From Hypericibacter sp963696655 (GTDB lineage Bacteria > Pseudomonadota > Alphaproteobacteria > Dongiales > Dongiaceae): DNA of 64,000 bases. The position numbers and the translations under genes were made by a program. Numbering within the stretch: the stretch's first letter is position 1; every line of letters begins with the position of its first letter. The notes below the pieces were generated by a model. That model was not told the origin of the DNA. It saw nothing but the letters and a program-made list of their open reading frames with translations, and did no database searches. The stretch covers positions 1 through 64,000 of the forward strand of contig CAVOLB010000136.1 of assembly GCA_963696655.1 (NCBI GenBank), in the 5' to 3' direction. This document shows positions 34,463 to 45,153 of the stretch, in pieces.

Positions 34463-35755
34463 TCACTTCTTTCCCCCATCCTTCGGCGGCACCAGCCCGC
34501 GGCCCTTGCGGATCGCAGCCCTTCCGAGCTTGTCGCGCAGCTTGTCCATGGTCTGCTCCACGGTCTTGCGGCGGGCGGCGTCGGGGTCGGCGAGGTCGGG
34601 CGGGTCGGCGAGGGCGGCGTCCATGAGATCGCCGGTGCCGACACCGATCAGGCGGAAATGCCGGCCATTGGCCTCGCGCTGCAGCAGCGGCTTGGCGGCA
34701 CGATAGATCGCTTCGGCGAGCTGCGTCGGGTCGGCGAGCTTGCGGTTGCGCGTCAGGATCTGGAACTCGTCGGTCTTGAGCTTCAAGGTCACGGTGCCGC
34801 CGGCGAGCTCGGCCTGTTTGAGCCGCCTCGACACCTTCTCGCAGAGCGGCCACAGGATCCGGTCGAGCTCGCCGAAATCGGCGATGTCCTCGTTGAAGGT
34901 GGTCTCGGCCGAGATGCTCTTGGCGGGACCGTCCGGATCGACGCTGCGATCGTCCTGCCCGCGCGCGAACCGCGCCAGCCGCCTGCCGATGCTGCCATAG
35001 CGCAGCAGAAGATCGTTCTCCTCGCGGGCCTGCAACTGGCCGATATGGGTGATGCCGTCCTTCGCCAGTTGTTGTTGCAGCGCCTTGCCCACGCCCCAGA
35101 TCAGTCCCACCGGCTTTCCCGCCAGGAACGACGGCGCCTCGGCGCGGCCGATGACCGCGAAGCCGCGCGGCTTGTCGAGGTCGGACGCGACCTTGGCGAG
35201 GAACTTGTTGTAGCTGAGGCCGATCGAGACGGTGATCGAGAGGCGCTCTTCGATCCGGGCCGCGAGCCGGGCCAGCGTGCGCGCCGGGCTGCCGTGATGC
35301 AGGGCCTCGGTGCCGGAGAGATCGAGAAAGGCCTCGTCGATCGAGAGCGGCTCGACCAGGGGCGTGGTCTCGAGCATCAGCTCGCGCACCTCATGGCCGA
35401 CTTGCGCATATTTCGCCATGTCGGGCGGGATCACCACGGCTTTGGGACAGAGCTCGAGCGCCTTGAACATCGGCATGGCCGAGCGCACGCCATAGAGCCG
35501 TGCCACATAGCAGCAGGTCGAGACCACGCCGCGCTTGCCGCCGCCGACGATCACCGGCTCGTCGCGCAGGGCCGGGTTGTCGCGCTTCTCGACCGCCGCA
35601 TAGAAGGCGTCGCAATCGAGATGCGCCATCGAGAGCTGGTCCAGCTCCGGATGGCGCAGCAGCCGTGGCGATCCGCAGGACGCACAGCGATTGCCGGCCG
35701 GCCCCGGATCGCCGAGACAGTCGCGGCAGAGCCGGTTGGAAGCGGGCGAGTTCAT
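34463..35755 (-). CDS. dinB: DNA polymerase IV (Y family) with N-terminal zinc ribbon
   Basis: Error-prone translesion polymerase. The 430-residue product has the Y-family palm and fingers (MAHLDCDAFYAAVEKRDNP near 43-61; catalytic Asp/Glu in SIDEAFLDLSG), helix-hairpin-helix thumb and the little finger domain. Unlike E. coli DinB (351 residues) it carries an N-terminal four-cysteine module, Cys10/13/24/27 (C-x2-C-x10-C-x2-C), a predicted zinc ribbon, and a lysine-rich tail. Such N-terminal ribbons are seen in other alphaproteobacterial DinB proteins. No LexA box was looked up reliably. Double-hairpin repeats flank it on both sides. Confidence 0.94.
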   Translation of the reverse strand: MNSPASNRLCRDCLGDPGPAGNRCASCGSPRLLRHPELDQLSMAHLDCDAFYAAVEKRDNPALRDEPVIVGGGKRGVVSTCCYVARLYGVRSAMPMFKALELCPKAVVIPPDMAKYAQVGHEVRELMLETTPLVEPLSIDEAFLDLSGTEALHHGSPARTLARLAARIEERLSITVSIGLSYNKFLAKVASDLDKPRGFAVIGRAEAPSFLAGKPVGLIWGVGKALQQQLAKDGITHIGQLQAREENDLLLRYGSIGRRLARFARGQDDRSVDPDGPAKSISAETTFNEDIADFGELDRILWPLCEKVSRRLKQAELAGGTVTLKLKTDEFQILTRNRKLADPTQLAEAIYRAAKPLLQREANGRHFRLIGVGTGDLMDAALADPPDLADPDAARRKTVEQTMDKLRDKLGRAAIRKGRGLVPPKDGGKK

Positions 35756-35794
35756 GGCGCGGCACCGAGGCTCGCCGGTGCCAACATATACCGA

Positions 35795-36049
35795 GCCCCC
35801 TCCCCTTGCGGGAGGGGGTAGGGGGAGGGGAGCCGCGTGCGCGCTATCAGCGGCGATTCATTTCGGACGTTGCGGGGGCGGCAGGCATCGCTCTCGGCGT
35901 CTGTTCCATTCGTCAACTCTCTCCCGAGAAGATGAACCGTGGATGCTTCGACATTAGCGCCGAGCGACGCAGCAAACGGAATGCGGTCCTTTGGCGAAAG
36001 ACCGTGTGGGGCACCCCTCCCCCTACCCCCTCCCGCAAGGGGAGGGGGC
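35795..36049. repeat. Double-hairpin GC repeat, copy E (long spacer)
   Basis: Two nearly identical arms in inverted orientation, 35795-35832 and 36008-36049, each a CCCCTCCCCTTGCGGGAGGGG-type hairpin plus a G/C-rich tail, flank about 175 bases of unrelated DNA with no gene. This accounts for most of the 307-base gap between dinB and the ROK kinase. The right arm ends 13 bases behind the ROK stop. Confidence 0.75.
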
Positions 36050-36062
36050 GTGAAAATCCCAT

Positions 36063-37073
36063 TCACGGCGCGCCCTCGTCCGGTTCCGGCGGCCATAGCC
36101 AGGCGGCGCCGCGCACGCCGGAGGAATCGCCATGGAATGGCGGCAAGAGTCGCGTGTCGACGCGATCGGAGAAGACGAAGCGGCCCCAGAGCCGGGGCAC
36201 ATTCTCATAGAGGCGCGCGATGTTCGACAGTCCGCCGCCCAGCACGATGACTTCCGGATCGAGCAGATTGATGACATGGGCGAGCCCGCGGGCGAGCCGC
36301 TCCTCATAGCGCGCCATGACCGCTTCGGCCTGCGCCTCTCCGCCCGCGGCGGCCTTCGCGATCTCGGCTGCGGCCGACGCGTGTCCCGAAGTCCGGCGAT
36401 ATTCGCTCTCGAGCGCGGGTCCCGAGAGGAAGGTCTCGATGCATCCCTCGCGGCCGCAATAGCAGCGCCGTCCTTCCAGCTCGCCCGCCTGCGGCCAGGG
36501 CAGGGGATTATGGCCCCATTCGCCGGCGATGGCGTTCGCGCCCAGCAGGGTCCGGCCTTCGATCGCGATGCCGCCGCCGACGCCGGTGCCGAGGATCACG
36601 CCGAAGACGAGGCGCGCGCCGGCGCCGGCGCCGTCCACCGCCTCCGAGACGGCGAAGCAATTGGCATCGTTCGCCACCCTTACCGGCCGCGCCAGCCGCC
36701 GCTCCAGATCGCGATCGAGCGGCTTGCCGATGAGCCAGGTCGAGTTGGCATTCTTGACCAGTCCCGTGGCGGGCGACATGGCACCCGGGATTCCGACGCC
36801 GACGCTGAGCCGCTGGGGCGCGCCGCCATGGCACGTCGCGAGGGCGGATTCGAGTTCGCTCACCAGCCGGGCGACCGTCTCGAGCGTCGCCTCGTAATTG
36901 CCGCGCGGGCTCGCCATGCGCCGCCGCTCCAGGGCTTCTCCGTCGCTGCCGAGGAGAATGGCCTCGATCTTTGTGCCGCCGAGATCGATCCCGATCCGCG
37001 CTCGCCCGGCGCCGCAGGGTGCAGCGGACTCCCGATCGCTTGTCACGCCTCGGTCCTCGCCCGCAGCTGTCAT
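36063..37073 (-). CDS. ROK family sugar kinase
   Basis: ATP-dependent sugar kinase of the ROK family, probably fructokinase- or glucokinase-like. From the ATG at 37073 it has 336 residues. Motifs: phosphate-1 loop GIDLGGTKIEAILL, sugar-binding and catalytic Asp in VANDANCFAVSEA, and the ROK zinc site formed by His in EWGHNPLPW and the cysteines in CYCGREGC, then the ATP-binding GGGLSN. The open frame upstream of 37073 (to 37226) is without a ribosome site. It is divergent from divK and has no transporter or regulator beside it, so the substrate stays open. Confidence 0.9.
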   Translation of the reverse strand: MTAAGEDRGVTSDRESAAPCGAGRARIGIDLGGTKIEAILLGSDGEALERRRMASPRGNYEATLETVARLVSELESALATCHGGAPQRLSVGVGIPGAMSPATGLVKNANSTWLIGKPLDRDLERRLARPVRVANDANCFAVSEAVDGAGAGARLVFGVILGTGVGGGIAIEGRTLLGANAIAGEWGHNPLPWPQAGELEGRRCYCGREGCIETFLSGPALESEYRRTSGHASAAAEIAKAAAGGEAQAEAVMARYEERLARGLAHVINLLDPEVIVLGGGLSNIARLYENVPRLWGRFVFSDRVDTRLLPPFHGDSSGVRGAAWLWPPEPDEGAP

Positions 37074-37353
37074 CCCCCGATATCGTCCCGAAACGGCTCC
37101 GATCTCGCCTCTGCGAGCCGGTTTCTCGGGGGCTGTGGCTGAAATAGGTTCATAATCTCGGCCAACCGAGGATTCCTGCGGGTTTTCGCGGGGTTGCCCG
37201 CGGTTGAAAACACTTCCGATCAACAAAATATTAACGATGCCGGGGTTATGCGTTAAGAGATGTCCTAGCCTTCATGGGAACGTCAGTAACGGGGTCCAGA
37301 CAGGGATGGCCCCCGGCATTCGCACTGACCCCTGCAGGGCGTCTGGGGGCGGC

Positions 37354-37773
37354 ATGAACGACACGATACGCGAATTTCCTTCCGCGGATGCACCGCGCCG
37401 AAGCGGCGACGGGAAGACCGTGCTCATCGTCGAAGACAATGAGCTCAACATGAAGCTCTTCCACGATCTGATGGAAGCGCATGGCTACAACATCCTGCAA
37501 ACCCGCGACGGCATGGAAGCGCTGAAGCTGGCGCGCCAGCACCGGCCGGATCTGATCCTCATGGACATCCAGCTGCCCGAGGTCTCGGGGTTGGAAGTCA
37601 CGAAATGGATCAAGGAGGACGACGATCTCCGGGCGATCCCGGTGATCGCAGTCACGGCCTTCGCCATGAAGGGCGACGAAGAGAAGATCCTTCAGGGCGG
37701 ATGCGAGGCCTACATCGCCAAGCCGATCTCGGTGGCTCAGTTCCTGAGCACCGTCGAAAGGTTCCTGCGGTAG
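37354..37773 (+). CDS. divK: Response regulator DivK
   Basis: Single-domain receiver that in alphaproteobacteria controls cell polarity and division through the DivJ/PleC-DivL-CckA-CtrA pathway. The 139-residue product carries a receiver with the acidic pair in IVEDNE (27-29), phosphoacceptor Asp71 (LILMDIQLPEVSG), the conserved Thr in AVTAFAM and Lys in AKPIS. It has about 20 extra N-terminal residues from the ATG at 37354. pleD follows 13 bases later, as in Caulobacter, so the two form an operon. Confidence 0.94.
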   Translation: MNDTIREFPSADAPRRSGDGKTVLIVEDNELNMKLFHDLMEAHGYNILQTRDGMEALKLARQHRPDLILMDIQLPEVSGLEVTKWIKEDDDLRAIPVIAVTAFAMKGDEEKILQGGCEAYIAKPISVAQFLSTVERFLR

Positions 37774-37786
37774 GGCCGGGCGCGCG

Positions 37787-39190
<1,404 letters not shown>

Positions 39191-39247
39191 GTTCTTACCG
39201 GCTATCGAAGAACGGGAACCGTCCACTCCTGATCCGAAGCGGCAACG

Positions 39248-40147
39248 TCAGGGCGCATCCCAATAGGGCGGATCGCCGAAGGCGGTGCGCAGGCAGTCGA
39301 TGAAGGCGCGCAGCTTGGCCGAGGTTCGCCGCCCCTCGGGATGCGCGACATAGACGAACTCGAGCTCGGCCTCGGCGCCGACATCGAGGACCATCAGACG
39401 CCCGTCCCTGATCGCGTCCCCGGCAATGAAAGTCGGCAGCAAGGCGATTCCGAGCCCGGCGATCGCCGCATCCAGCAGCATATCCCCGTTATTGACGCGC
39501 AGGCCCATCTCGGCGCGGAGGATCGTGGCGCCATCGGCGCCGGCGAAGCGCCAGTCGGCGGCGCCGCGGTTGGTGTAGAAGAGGCCGCGATGCCCATCGA
39601 GCTCGGCGAGCGAGGCCGGCCGCCCGTGCCGCTCGAGATAATCCGGAGCGGCGACCAGGACGCGCCGGCTGGGCGCCAGGCGCCAGGCGACGAGGCGCGT
39701 ATCCGCGATCGGTCCGTGCCGCACCACCGCGTCGTAACCGTCGGCCGCGACATCGACGCGGCGGTCGTCGAGATCGAGCGTCAGCTCGAGCTCTGGATTC
39801 TGCGCGAGGAAGGGAAAGACGGCCGGCCCCAGATGCCGATGGCCGAAGGTCACGGGGGCGGCGATGCGCAACGGACCGACCAGCCGGCCGCGGCGCTCGG
39901 CCATGTCGGCCGTCGCCTCCTCGACATCGCGCGCGATGCGCGTCGCCCGTTCCAGAAACGAGACCCCGTCCTCGGTCAGGCTGAGCTTGCGGGTCGTGCG
40001 GTGCAGGAGGCTCGTCCCCAGGCGCCGCTCGAGCTCGGCCAGCCGCTCGCTCACGACCGATTTCGACAGCCGCAGGCGCCGCGCCGCCTCGCTGATGGAC
40101 CCGGCCTCCGCGACGGCCACGAAGGTGGCGATTCCGTCAAGTTTCAT
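39248..40147 (-). CDS. LysR family transcriptional regulator
   Basis: A 299-residue LysR-type regulator: N-terminal winged helix-turn-helix (FVAVAEAGSISEAARRLRLSKSVVSERLAELERRLG, about 10-43) and a periplasmic-binding-like effector domain of the CrgA group (GPLRIAAPVTFGHRHLGPAVFPFL). It is divergent from an SDR oxidoreductase at 40287, which it probably controls; a LysR-type box lies at 40153-40167 in the shared gap. Effector unknown. Confidence 0.93.
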   Translation of the reverse strand: MKLDGIATFVAVAEAGSISEAARRLRLSKSVVSERLAELERRLGTSLLHRTTRKLSLTEDGVSFLERATRIARDVEEATADMAERRGRLVGPLRIAAPVTFGHRHLGPAVFPFLAQNPELELTLDLDDRRVDVAADGYDAVVRHGPIADTRLVAWRLAPSRRVLVAAPDYLERHGRPASLAELDGHRGLFYTNRGAADWRFAGADGATILRAEMGLRVNNGDMLLDAAIAGLGIALLPTFIAGDAIRDGRLMVLDVGAEAELEFVYVAHPEGRRTSAKLRAFIDCLRTAFGDPPYWDAP

Positions 40148-40152
40148 GATTG

Positions 40153-40167
40153 TTCGGTATTTCCGAA
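40153..40167. promoter_or_regulatory. Candidate LysR-type operator
   Basis: Perfect dyad TTCGG-TATTT-CCGAA, which contains the T-N11-A pattern (T at 40154, A at 40166) bound by LysR-type regulators. It lies six bases upstream of the LysR start and 120 bases from the SDR start, suiting autoregulation plus control of the SDR gene. Confidence 0.5.
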
Positions 40168-40286
40168 AGCCAATTTCGAGACTTACAGGCTAATACGAAC
40201 GCTCGGACTGCACCATACTCTTGGCAAGCGGATTTCATCGAAACCGCCGGTCGGAACCCGACCTGGCGCTCAACAGGAGAAAGACC

Positions 40287-41051
40287 ATGAAACGCTTGTC
40301 TGGAAAGGTTGCCATCGTCACCGGGGCGAGCGCGGGCATCGGCCGTGCCACGGCGATGCTGTTCGCGCGGGAAGGGGCCAGGCTGGTCCTGGGCGCCCGC
40401 CGCAAGAACGAGCTCGACGCGCTGGTGGCCGAGATCACCGCCCATGGCGGCGAGGCGGCCGCCCTTGCCGGCGATGTGCGGTCGGAGGATTACGCCAAGG
40501 CCCTGGTGGCGCTGGCCGTCGGCCAGTTCGGCAAGCTCGACGTGGCCTTCAACAATGCCGGCACCCTGGGCGAGCTCGGCGCCAGCACCGGCGTCTCGGA
40601 GGCCGGTTGGAACGATGCCATCGCCATCAACCTGACCGGCTCCTTCCTCGGCGCCAAGCACCAGATCGCCGAGATGGAGAAGCAGGGCCGCGGCTCGGTG
40701 ATCTTCACCTCGACCTTCGTCGGCTACAGCTGCGCCTTCCCGGGCGTTGCCGCCTATGCCGCCAGCAAGGCCGGGCTGATCGGACTGACCCAGGCGCTGG
40801 CGGCCGAGTTCGGGCCGAAGGGCATTCGCGTCAACGCGATCCTGCCGGGCGCCGTCGACACCGCGATGTATCGGGATATGAACAACACGCCGGAATCGCA
40901 GGCCTTCATCACCAACCTGCATGCGCTGAAGCGCGTCGCCACGCCCGAGGAGATCGCCCGCTCGGTGCTTTATCTCGCCTCCGACGATGCTTCCTTCGTC
41001 ACGGGCACGGCTTCGCTCGTGGATGGCGGCCTCTCGATCACGCGCAGCTGA
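40287..41051 (+). CDS. SDR family oxidoreductase
   Basis: A 254-residue classical short-chain dehydrogenase: cofactor loop TGASAGIGRA (about 13-22), NNAG, catalytic Ser in the IFTSTFVG region, YAASKAG (YxxxK) and the C-terminal FVTGTASLVDGG. The residues after the glycine loop (ARRK) suggest NADPH. ATG at 40287 follows AGGAGAAAG. Divergent from a LysR regulator that likely controls it. Substrate not readable. Confidence 0.93.
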   Translation: MKRLSGKVAIVTGASAGIGRATAMLFAREGARLVLGARRKNELDALVAEITAHGGEAAALAGDVRSEDYAKALVALAVGQFGKLDVAFNNAGTLGELGASTGVSEAGWNDAIAINLTGSFLGAKHQIAEMEKQGRGSVIFTSTFVGYSCAFPGVAAYAASKAGLIGLTQALAAEFGPKGIRVNAILPGAVDTAMYRDMNNTPESQAFITNLHALKRVATPEEIARSVLYLASDDASFVTGTASLVDGGLSITRS

Positions 41052-41214
41052 GGGTTGGGACAGGGGCGGGCCCGAGGCGACGGCGAGACCGGGTCGGATC
41101 TCGCCCTCGCCGAGGCCGCCTTTGTCAGCGGACAATTGCCGCCTTGCGGCTGCCTCGGGGCGCGCGTCACTATCGAGCCTTCCGACCAGCCCATAGCAGC
41201 TCGAGAGGCCGACC

Positions 41215-42639
41215 ATGCCGTCATCGGATTCCGATCTTCTCCATATATCGGCAACCGAGGCGCTGGCCGCATTCCGCGCGCGCAAACTCTCGCCGGTCGA
41301 GCTGATGCGGGCGATGATCGATCGTGCCGAAGCCGTCAACCCGCGCCTCAACGCGATCACGCTGCCTTACTACGAGCCGGCGCTGGCGGGCGCGAAACAG
41401 GCCGAAGCCCGCTACATGGGCAAAGGCGAGGCGCCGCGGCCGCTGGAGGGCCTGCCGCTCGCCGTCAAGGACATGTCGCATATCGAGGGCGAGCCGGTCT
41501 CGATGGGCTCCTGGAGCTACGAGGCCTATCGCAGCGATCACACCTCGCCGACCATCGGGCGGTTGCTGGCGGCCGGCGCCCTCATGCATATGCGCACCAC
41601 CACGCCCGATTTCGGTTTCTCGGGGATCACGCGCAGTCCGCGCTACGGCATCAGCCGCAATCCCTGGAATACGGATTACACGCCGGGTGGTTCCTCAGGC
41701 GGCTCGGCGGCGGCGGTCGCGGCCGGCATGGCGGTGATCGCTGACGGCTCGGACGGCGGCGGCTCGATCCGGATCCCGGCCTCGGCCTGCGGATTGGTCG
41801 GCTACAAGGCGCCGGCGGGACGCAATCCGAACGACCGCTCGCTCCCGCTCGAGCCCCTGATCACGACCGGCCCCATCACCCGCACGGTCGCGGATGCCGC
41901 GCTCATGCAGAATCTGATGAGTGGCCCGCATACGGACGATCTCATGTCGCTGCGCGAGCGCGTCCTGCTGCCGGAGACATTCGCCTCGATCAAGGATTGC
42001 CGGATCGCCTATTCGCCGGACCTGGGCAGCTATGCGATCGAGGAGAGCGTCGCCCGCAACATGCGCGCCGCGGTCGATGTCTTCCGCGGGCTGGGCTGTC
42101 AGGTCGAGGAGGTGAAGCTGCCCTGGACCACCGCCAATCTCGACTGCTGGAAAATCTATTGGGAAGGGCTCTACGCCGCGCTGATGAAGGACATGCTGCC
42201 GCAATGGCGCGACCGGCTCGATCCCTTCGTGGTCGGCATCGTCGAGCGCGGCCTGAAACGCTCGGCGGTCGATCTCTACAACACGACGATCCACCGCGGC
42301 GCCATGTATCAGGGGATCGTGCCGTTCCTCGAGGCCTATGACGTCCTCATCTGCCCGACGCTCGCCGTCCCGGCGGTGCCGGTCACGCATTCCGAGACCG
42401 ACCCGGGCTTCAAGATCGCCGGGCGCTCCGTCGATCCCTATTGCGGCTGGTTCCTGACAAGCCCGTTCAATCTTCTGGGCCAGCTCCCGGTCATCTCGGT
42501 GCCCTCGGGCATCGGGTCGAACGGCGTGCCGACCGGCCTGCAGATCGTCGGCCGCAGCTATGACGACGCGTCCGTCTTCCGCTTCGCGGCGGCCTTCGAG
42601 CAGGCCGCGCCCTGGCGCTCGAAACGGCCGGCTTTGTGA
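41215..42639 (+). CDS. Amidase (amidase signature family)
   Basis: Hydrolyses amide bonds with the Ser-cisSer-Lys triad: Lys85 (AVKDMS), Ser in GGSSGGSAAA (160-161) and nucleophile Ser184 (DGGGSIRIPAS). The 474-residue length is normal. It resembles stand-alone amidases rather than GatA: no gatC or gatB is nearby. It follows the SDR gene by 163 bases in the same direction. Substrate not readable. Confidence 0.92.
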   Translation: MPSSDSDLLHISATEALAAFRARKLSPVELMRAMIDRAEAVNPRLNAITLPYYEPALAGAKQAEARYMGKGEAPRPLEGLPLAVKDMSHIEGEPVSMGSWSYEAYRSDHTSPTIGRLLAAGALMHMRTTTPDFGFSGITRSPRYGISRNPWNTDYTPGGSSGGSAAAVAAGMAVIADGSDGGGSIRIPASACGLVGYKAPAGRNPNDRSLPLEPLITTGPITRTVADAALMQNLMSGPHTDDLMSLRERVLLPETFASIKDCRIAYSPDLGSYAIEESVARNMRAAVDVFRGLGCQVEEVKLPWTTANLDCWKIYWEGLYAALMKDMLPQWRDRLDPFVVGIVERGLKRSAVDLYNTTIHRGAMYQGIVPFLEAYDVLICPTLAVPAVPVTHSETDPGFKIAGRSVDPYCGWFLTSPFNLLGQLPVISVPSGIGSNGVPTGLQIVGRSYDDASVFRFAAAFEQAAPWRSKRPAL

Positions 42640-42830
42640 TCCGGCCCATTGCCACGCCGAGCGGCATGACCTAATAGTATTATCATGCTCATATAAATAC
42701 AATTAAAAATAGTACAAGGCGGACCGCCGCCGTTGCGGGGTGGTGCCGGTGTCGGTCAGTTGGGGGGATGGTCCTCGCGAGTCGGCAGGCTATACAGGCC
42801 GGAAGAACTCGAGCGCCCGATACGCATAAA

Positions 42831-44681
42831 ATGAACATCGCCAATCCCACACTCTCCTCCGCCCATCGCGCTGCGCTGTCCTCGAATCTCGCCGAGGTGT
42901 TCGGCTTCACCGAGCTGCGCCCGGGCCAGACGGAGGCGATCGAGGCGCTCCTGGGCGGGCGCCATGTGCTGGCGGTCATGCCGACGGGTGCCGGCAAGTC
43001 GCTCTGCTATCAGCTGCCGGCGCTGGTGCTGGGCGGACTCACCATCGTCGTGTCGCCTTTGCTGGCGCTGATGCGCGACCAGGTGGCGGCGCTGCGCCTA
43101 AACGGCATCGCCGCCGGCAGCATCAATTCGGACCAGAGCCGCGAGGACAATGTCGCGGTCTGGCGGCAGGCGCAGGCGGGCGAGATCCGGCTGCTCTATC
43201 TGTCGCCGGAGCGGCTGATGACCGAGGCCATGCTCAATGCCCTGGCCAGGCTCGATCTGCGGCTGATCGCGATCGACGAGGCCCATTGCATCTCGCAATG
43301 GGGCCCGGCGTTCCGTCCCGAATATGAGGCGCTGGCGGGCCTGCGCGATCGCTTTCCGGGCGTGCCGATCATCGGCCTCACCGCGACGGCCGATCCGGCG
43401 ACCCGGGCCGATATCGAGGCCAAGGTCTTCGCCGGCGACGCCGTCTCCGTGGTCACCGGATTCGACCGGCCGAACCTCTCGCTCTCGGTCACGCTCAAGG
43501 ACCAGTGGAAGAAGCAGACCGTCGCCTTCGTGAAGGCGCGCAAAGGCCAGAGCGGCATCGTCTATTGCCTCTCGCGCAAGAAGACCGAGGAGGTCGCGGC
43601 CCTGCTGCGCGAGGAGGGTCATGCGGCGCTGGCCTTCCATGCCGGCATGGAGAGCGTCGTCAAGCAGCAGGTCCAGGACCGCTTCATGACCGAGCCCGGC
43701 ATCGTCATGGTCGCGACCGTCGCCTTCGGCATGGGGATCGACAAGCCCGACATCCGCTATGTGCTCCATACCGATCTGCCGGCGAGCCCCGAGGCCTATT
43801 ACCAGGAGATCGGGCGCGCCGGCCGCGACGGGCTGCCGGCCGACACCATGCTGCTCTACGGCCTCGACGATATCCGCATGCGGCGCGTCTTCATCGAGCA
43901 GGAGGAGAGCGCGCCCGAGCGCAAGCGGCGGGAGCATAAGCGGCTCGATGCGCTGATCGCCTATTGCGAGGCACCGGAATGCCGCCGGCGCATGCTGCTG
44001 CGCTATTTCGGCGACGAGAGCGCTCCTTGCGGCAATTGCGACGTCTGCCTCGATCCGGTCGAGACGCGCGACGGCATCAAGGAGGCGCGCCTCGTGCTCG
44101 AGGCGGTGATGCGCACCGGCCAGAAATTCGGCGCCGCCCATATCGTCAATGTGCTGTGCGGCACCAAGAACGAGAAGACCGCGAGCTTCCATCATGAGGA
44201 CCTGAGCGGCTTCGGCGCCGGCGCCGACCGGCCGCAGGGCGAGTGGCAGGGCGTCATCCGCCAGATGGTCGCGGCCGGCCTGCTCGATATCGACATCGCG
44301 GGCTTCGGCGGCCTGCGCACGACAGCGGCGGGCCAGGCCCTGATGGGCGGGGAGGGCAGCTTCCGCTACCGCCCCGACCGTCTCGGCAAGGAGCGGAAAG
44401 GCCGGCGCGAGAAGTCGGCGGCGGCGCAGGCGGTCGACAATCTCGATGCCGCCGGCGGCGAGTTGCTGCAGCGCCTCAAGGCCCTGCGCCTCACCCTCGC
44501 CAAGGCGCGCGGCGTTCCGGCCTATGTGATCTTCTCCGACCGCACCCTGGCCGACATGGCCGCCAGGCGCCCGCGCAACGCCGACGAGTTCGCCGAGGTC
44601 TTCGGCGTGGGCGAGGCGAAGCGGCGGGATTTCGGGCGGCTGTTCCTGCAGGTCATCGGCAGCGATTCCGGTTCAGGCTGA
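42831..44681 (+). CDS. recQ: ATP-dependent DNA helicase RecQ
   Basis: 3'-to-5' DNA helicase in recombination and fork repair. The 616-residue product has helicase motifs I (MPTGAGKSLCYQLPA), II (AIDEAHCISQWG), VI (QEIGRAGRDG), a four-cysteine zinc site (CEAPECRR...CGNCDVC), a winged-helix RQC region and a C-terminal HRDC domain (about 535-610). In the aromatic-rich loop after motif II it reads WGPAFRPEY where E. coli has WGHDFRPEY. ATG at 42831; the frame opens earlier without a ribosome site. A/T-rich DNA at 42650-42720 probably holds the promoter. Its 3' end overlaps the convergent gene by nine bases. Confidence 0.95.
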   Translation: MNIANPTLSSAHRAALSSNLAEVFGFTELRPGQTEAIEALLGGRHVLAVMPTGAGKSLCYQLPALVLGGLTIVVSPLLALMRDQVAALRLNGIAAGSINSDQSREDNVAVWRQAQAGEIRLLYLSPERLMTEAMLNALARLDLRLIAIDEAHCISQWGPAFRPEYEALAGLRDRFPGVPIIGLTATADPATRADIEAKVFAGDAVSVVTGFDRPNLSLSVTLKDQWKKQTVAFVKARKGQSGIVYCLSRKKTEEVAALLREEGHAALAFHAGMESVVKQQVQDRFMTEPGIVMVATVAFGMGIDKPDIRYVLHTDLPASPEAYYQEIGRAGRDGLPADTMLLYGLDDIRMRRVFIEQEESAPERKRREHKRLDALIAYCEAPECRRRMLLRYFGDESAPCGNCDVCLDPVETRDGIKEARLVLEAVMRTGQKFGAAHIVNVLCGTKNEKTASFHHEDLSGFGAGADRPQGEWQGVIRQMVAAGLLDIDIAGFGGLRTTAAGQALMGGEGSFRYRPDRLGKERKGRREKSAAAQAVDNLDAAGGELLQRLKALRLTLAKARGVPAYVIFSDRTLADMAARRPRNADEFAEVFGVGEAKRRDFGRLFLQVIGSDSGSG

Positions 44682-45107
44682 CCGAGCAGGGAGAGGCGAG
44701 ACGACAAGCTTCTTTGCGCAGGGGCCATCCTTCTTCGCAGCCAGCGACCAGCCTGGCTTGGAGCCCGCGCATAGCCTTGCGAGCAGCAGATCACCGAAGA
44801 AAACATTTGCCATCAATCTACCGTCGCCGTCCGTCGACCACCGGACGCTGACCCCCAATTCGTCGTCCGGAATTCTCAAGCCGGGAATATCGAGGACATA
44901 GGCCGATGGATTGGCAAATGGCGCATTCTCTTTGTCGTGCCATTCGGGTTCGTCGGGCGTCTCGCCGCGATTATAGAGCCACACATCGCCGACAATCTCG
45001 TTCTCGGGTGAGTAGAAGTAAGCATAAGCAACCCAGTTGTCGTCCACGATGACGATGGACGATCCGCTTTCGGGATGCTTGAAGGTCCACTCGAAACCCA
45101 TCGTCAC
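44673..45107 (-). CDS. Uncharacterised protein
   Basis: A 144-residue soluble protein (GFEWTFKHPESGSSIVIVDD..., VWLYNRGETPDEPEWHD) with many aromatic and acidic residues in its first two thirds and a basic end. The style resembles small immunity or antitoxin-like proteins, but I do not recognise a family. The GTG at 45107 has GGAGG eight bases upstream and is preferred to the ATG two codons later. It overlaps the recQ end by nine bases and starts a group of unknown genes up to 47142. Confidence 0.6.
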   Translation of the reverse strand: MTMGFEWTFKHPESGSSIVIVDDNWVAYAYFYSPENEIVGDVWLYNRGETPDEPEWHDKENAPFANPSAYVLDIPGLRIPDDELGVSVRWSTDGDGRLMANVFFGDLLLARLCAGSKPGWSLAAKKDGPCAKKLVVSPLPARSA

Positions 45108-45153
45108 TTGCGTTGCCTCCCGCCAGCGGGAGCCGCAATGGAACGATCCGATG

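Noticed and set aside
37230..37260. TTAA elements upstream of divK as a CtrA site
   Set aside because: The spacing between the TTAA elements is not the required seven bases.
43262..43330. RecQ aromatic-loop change (WGPAFRPEY) as a novel feature
   Set aside because: Comparable P/A or P/S versions appear to be usual in alphaproteobacterial RecQ proteins, so it is mentioned only in the gene entry.
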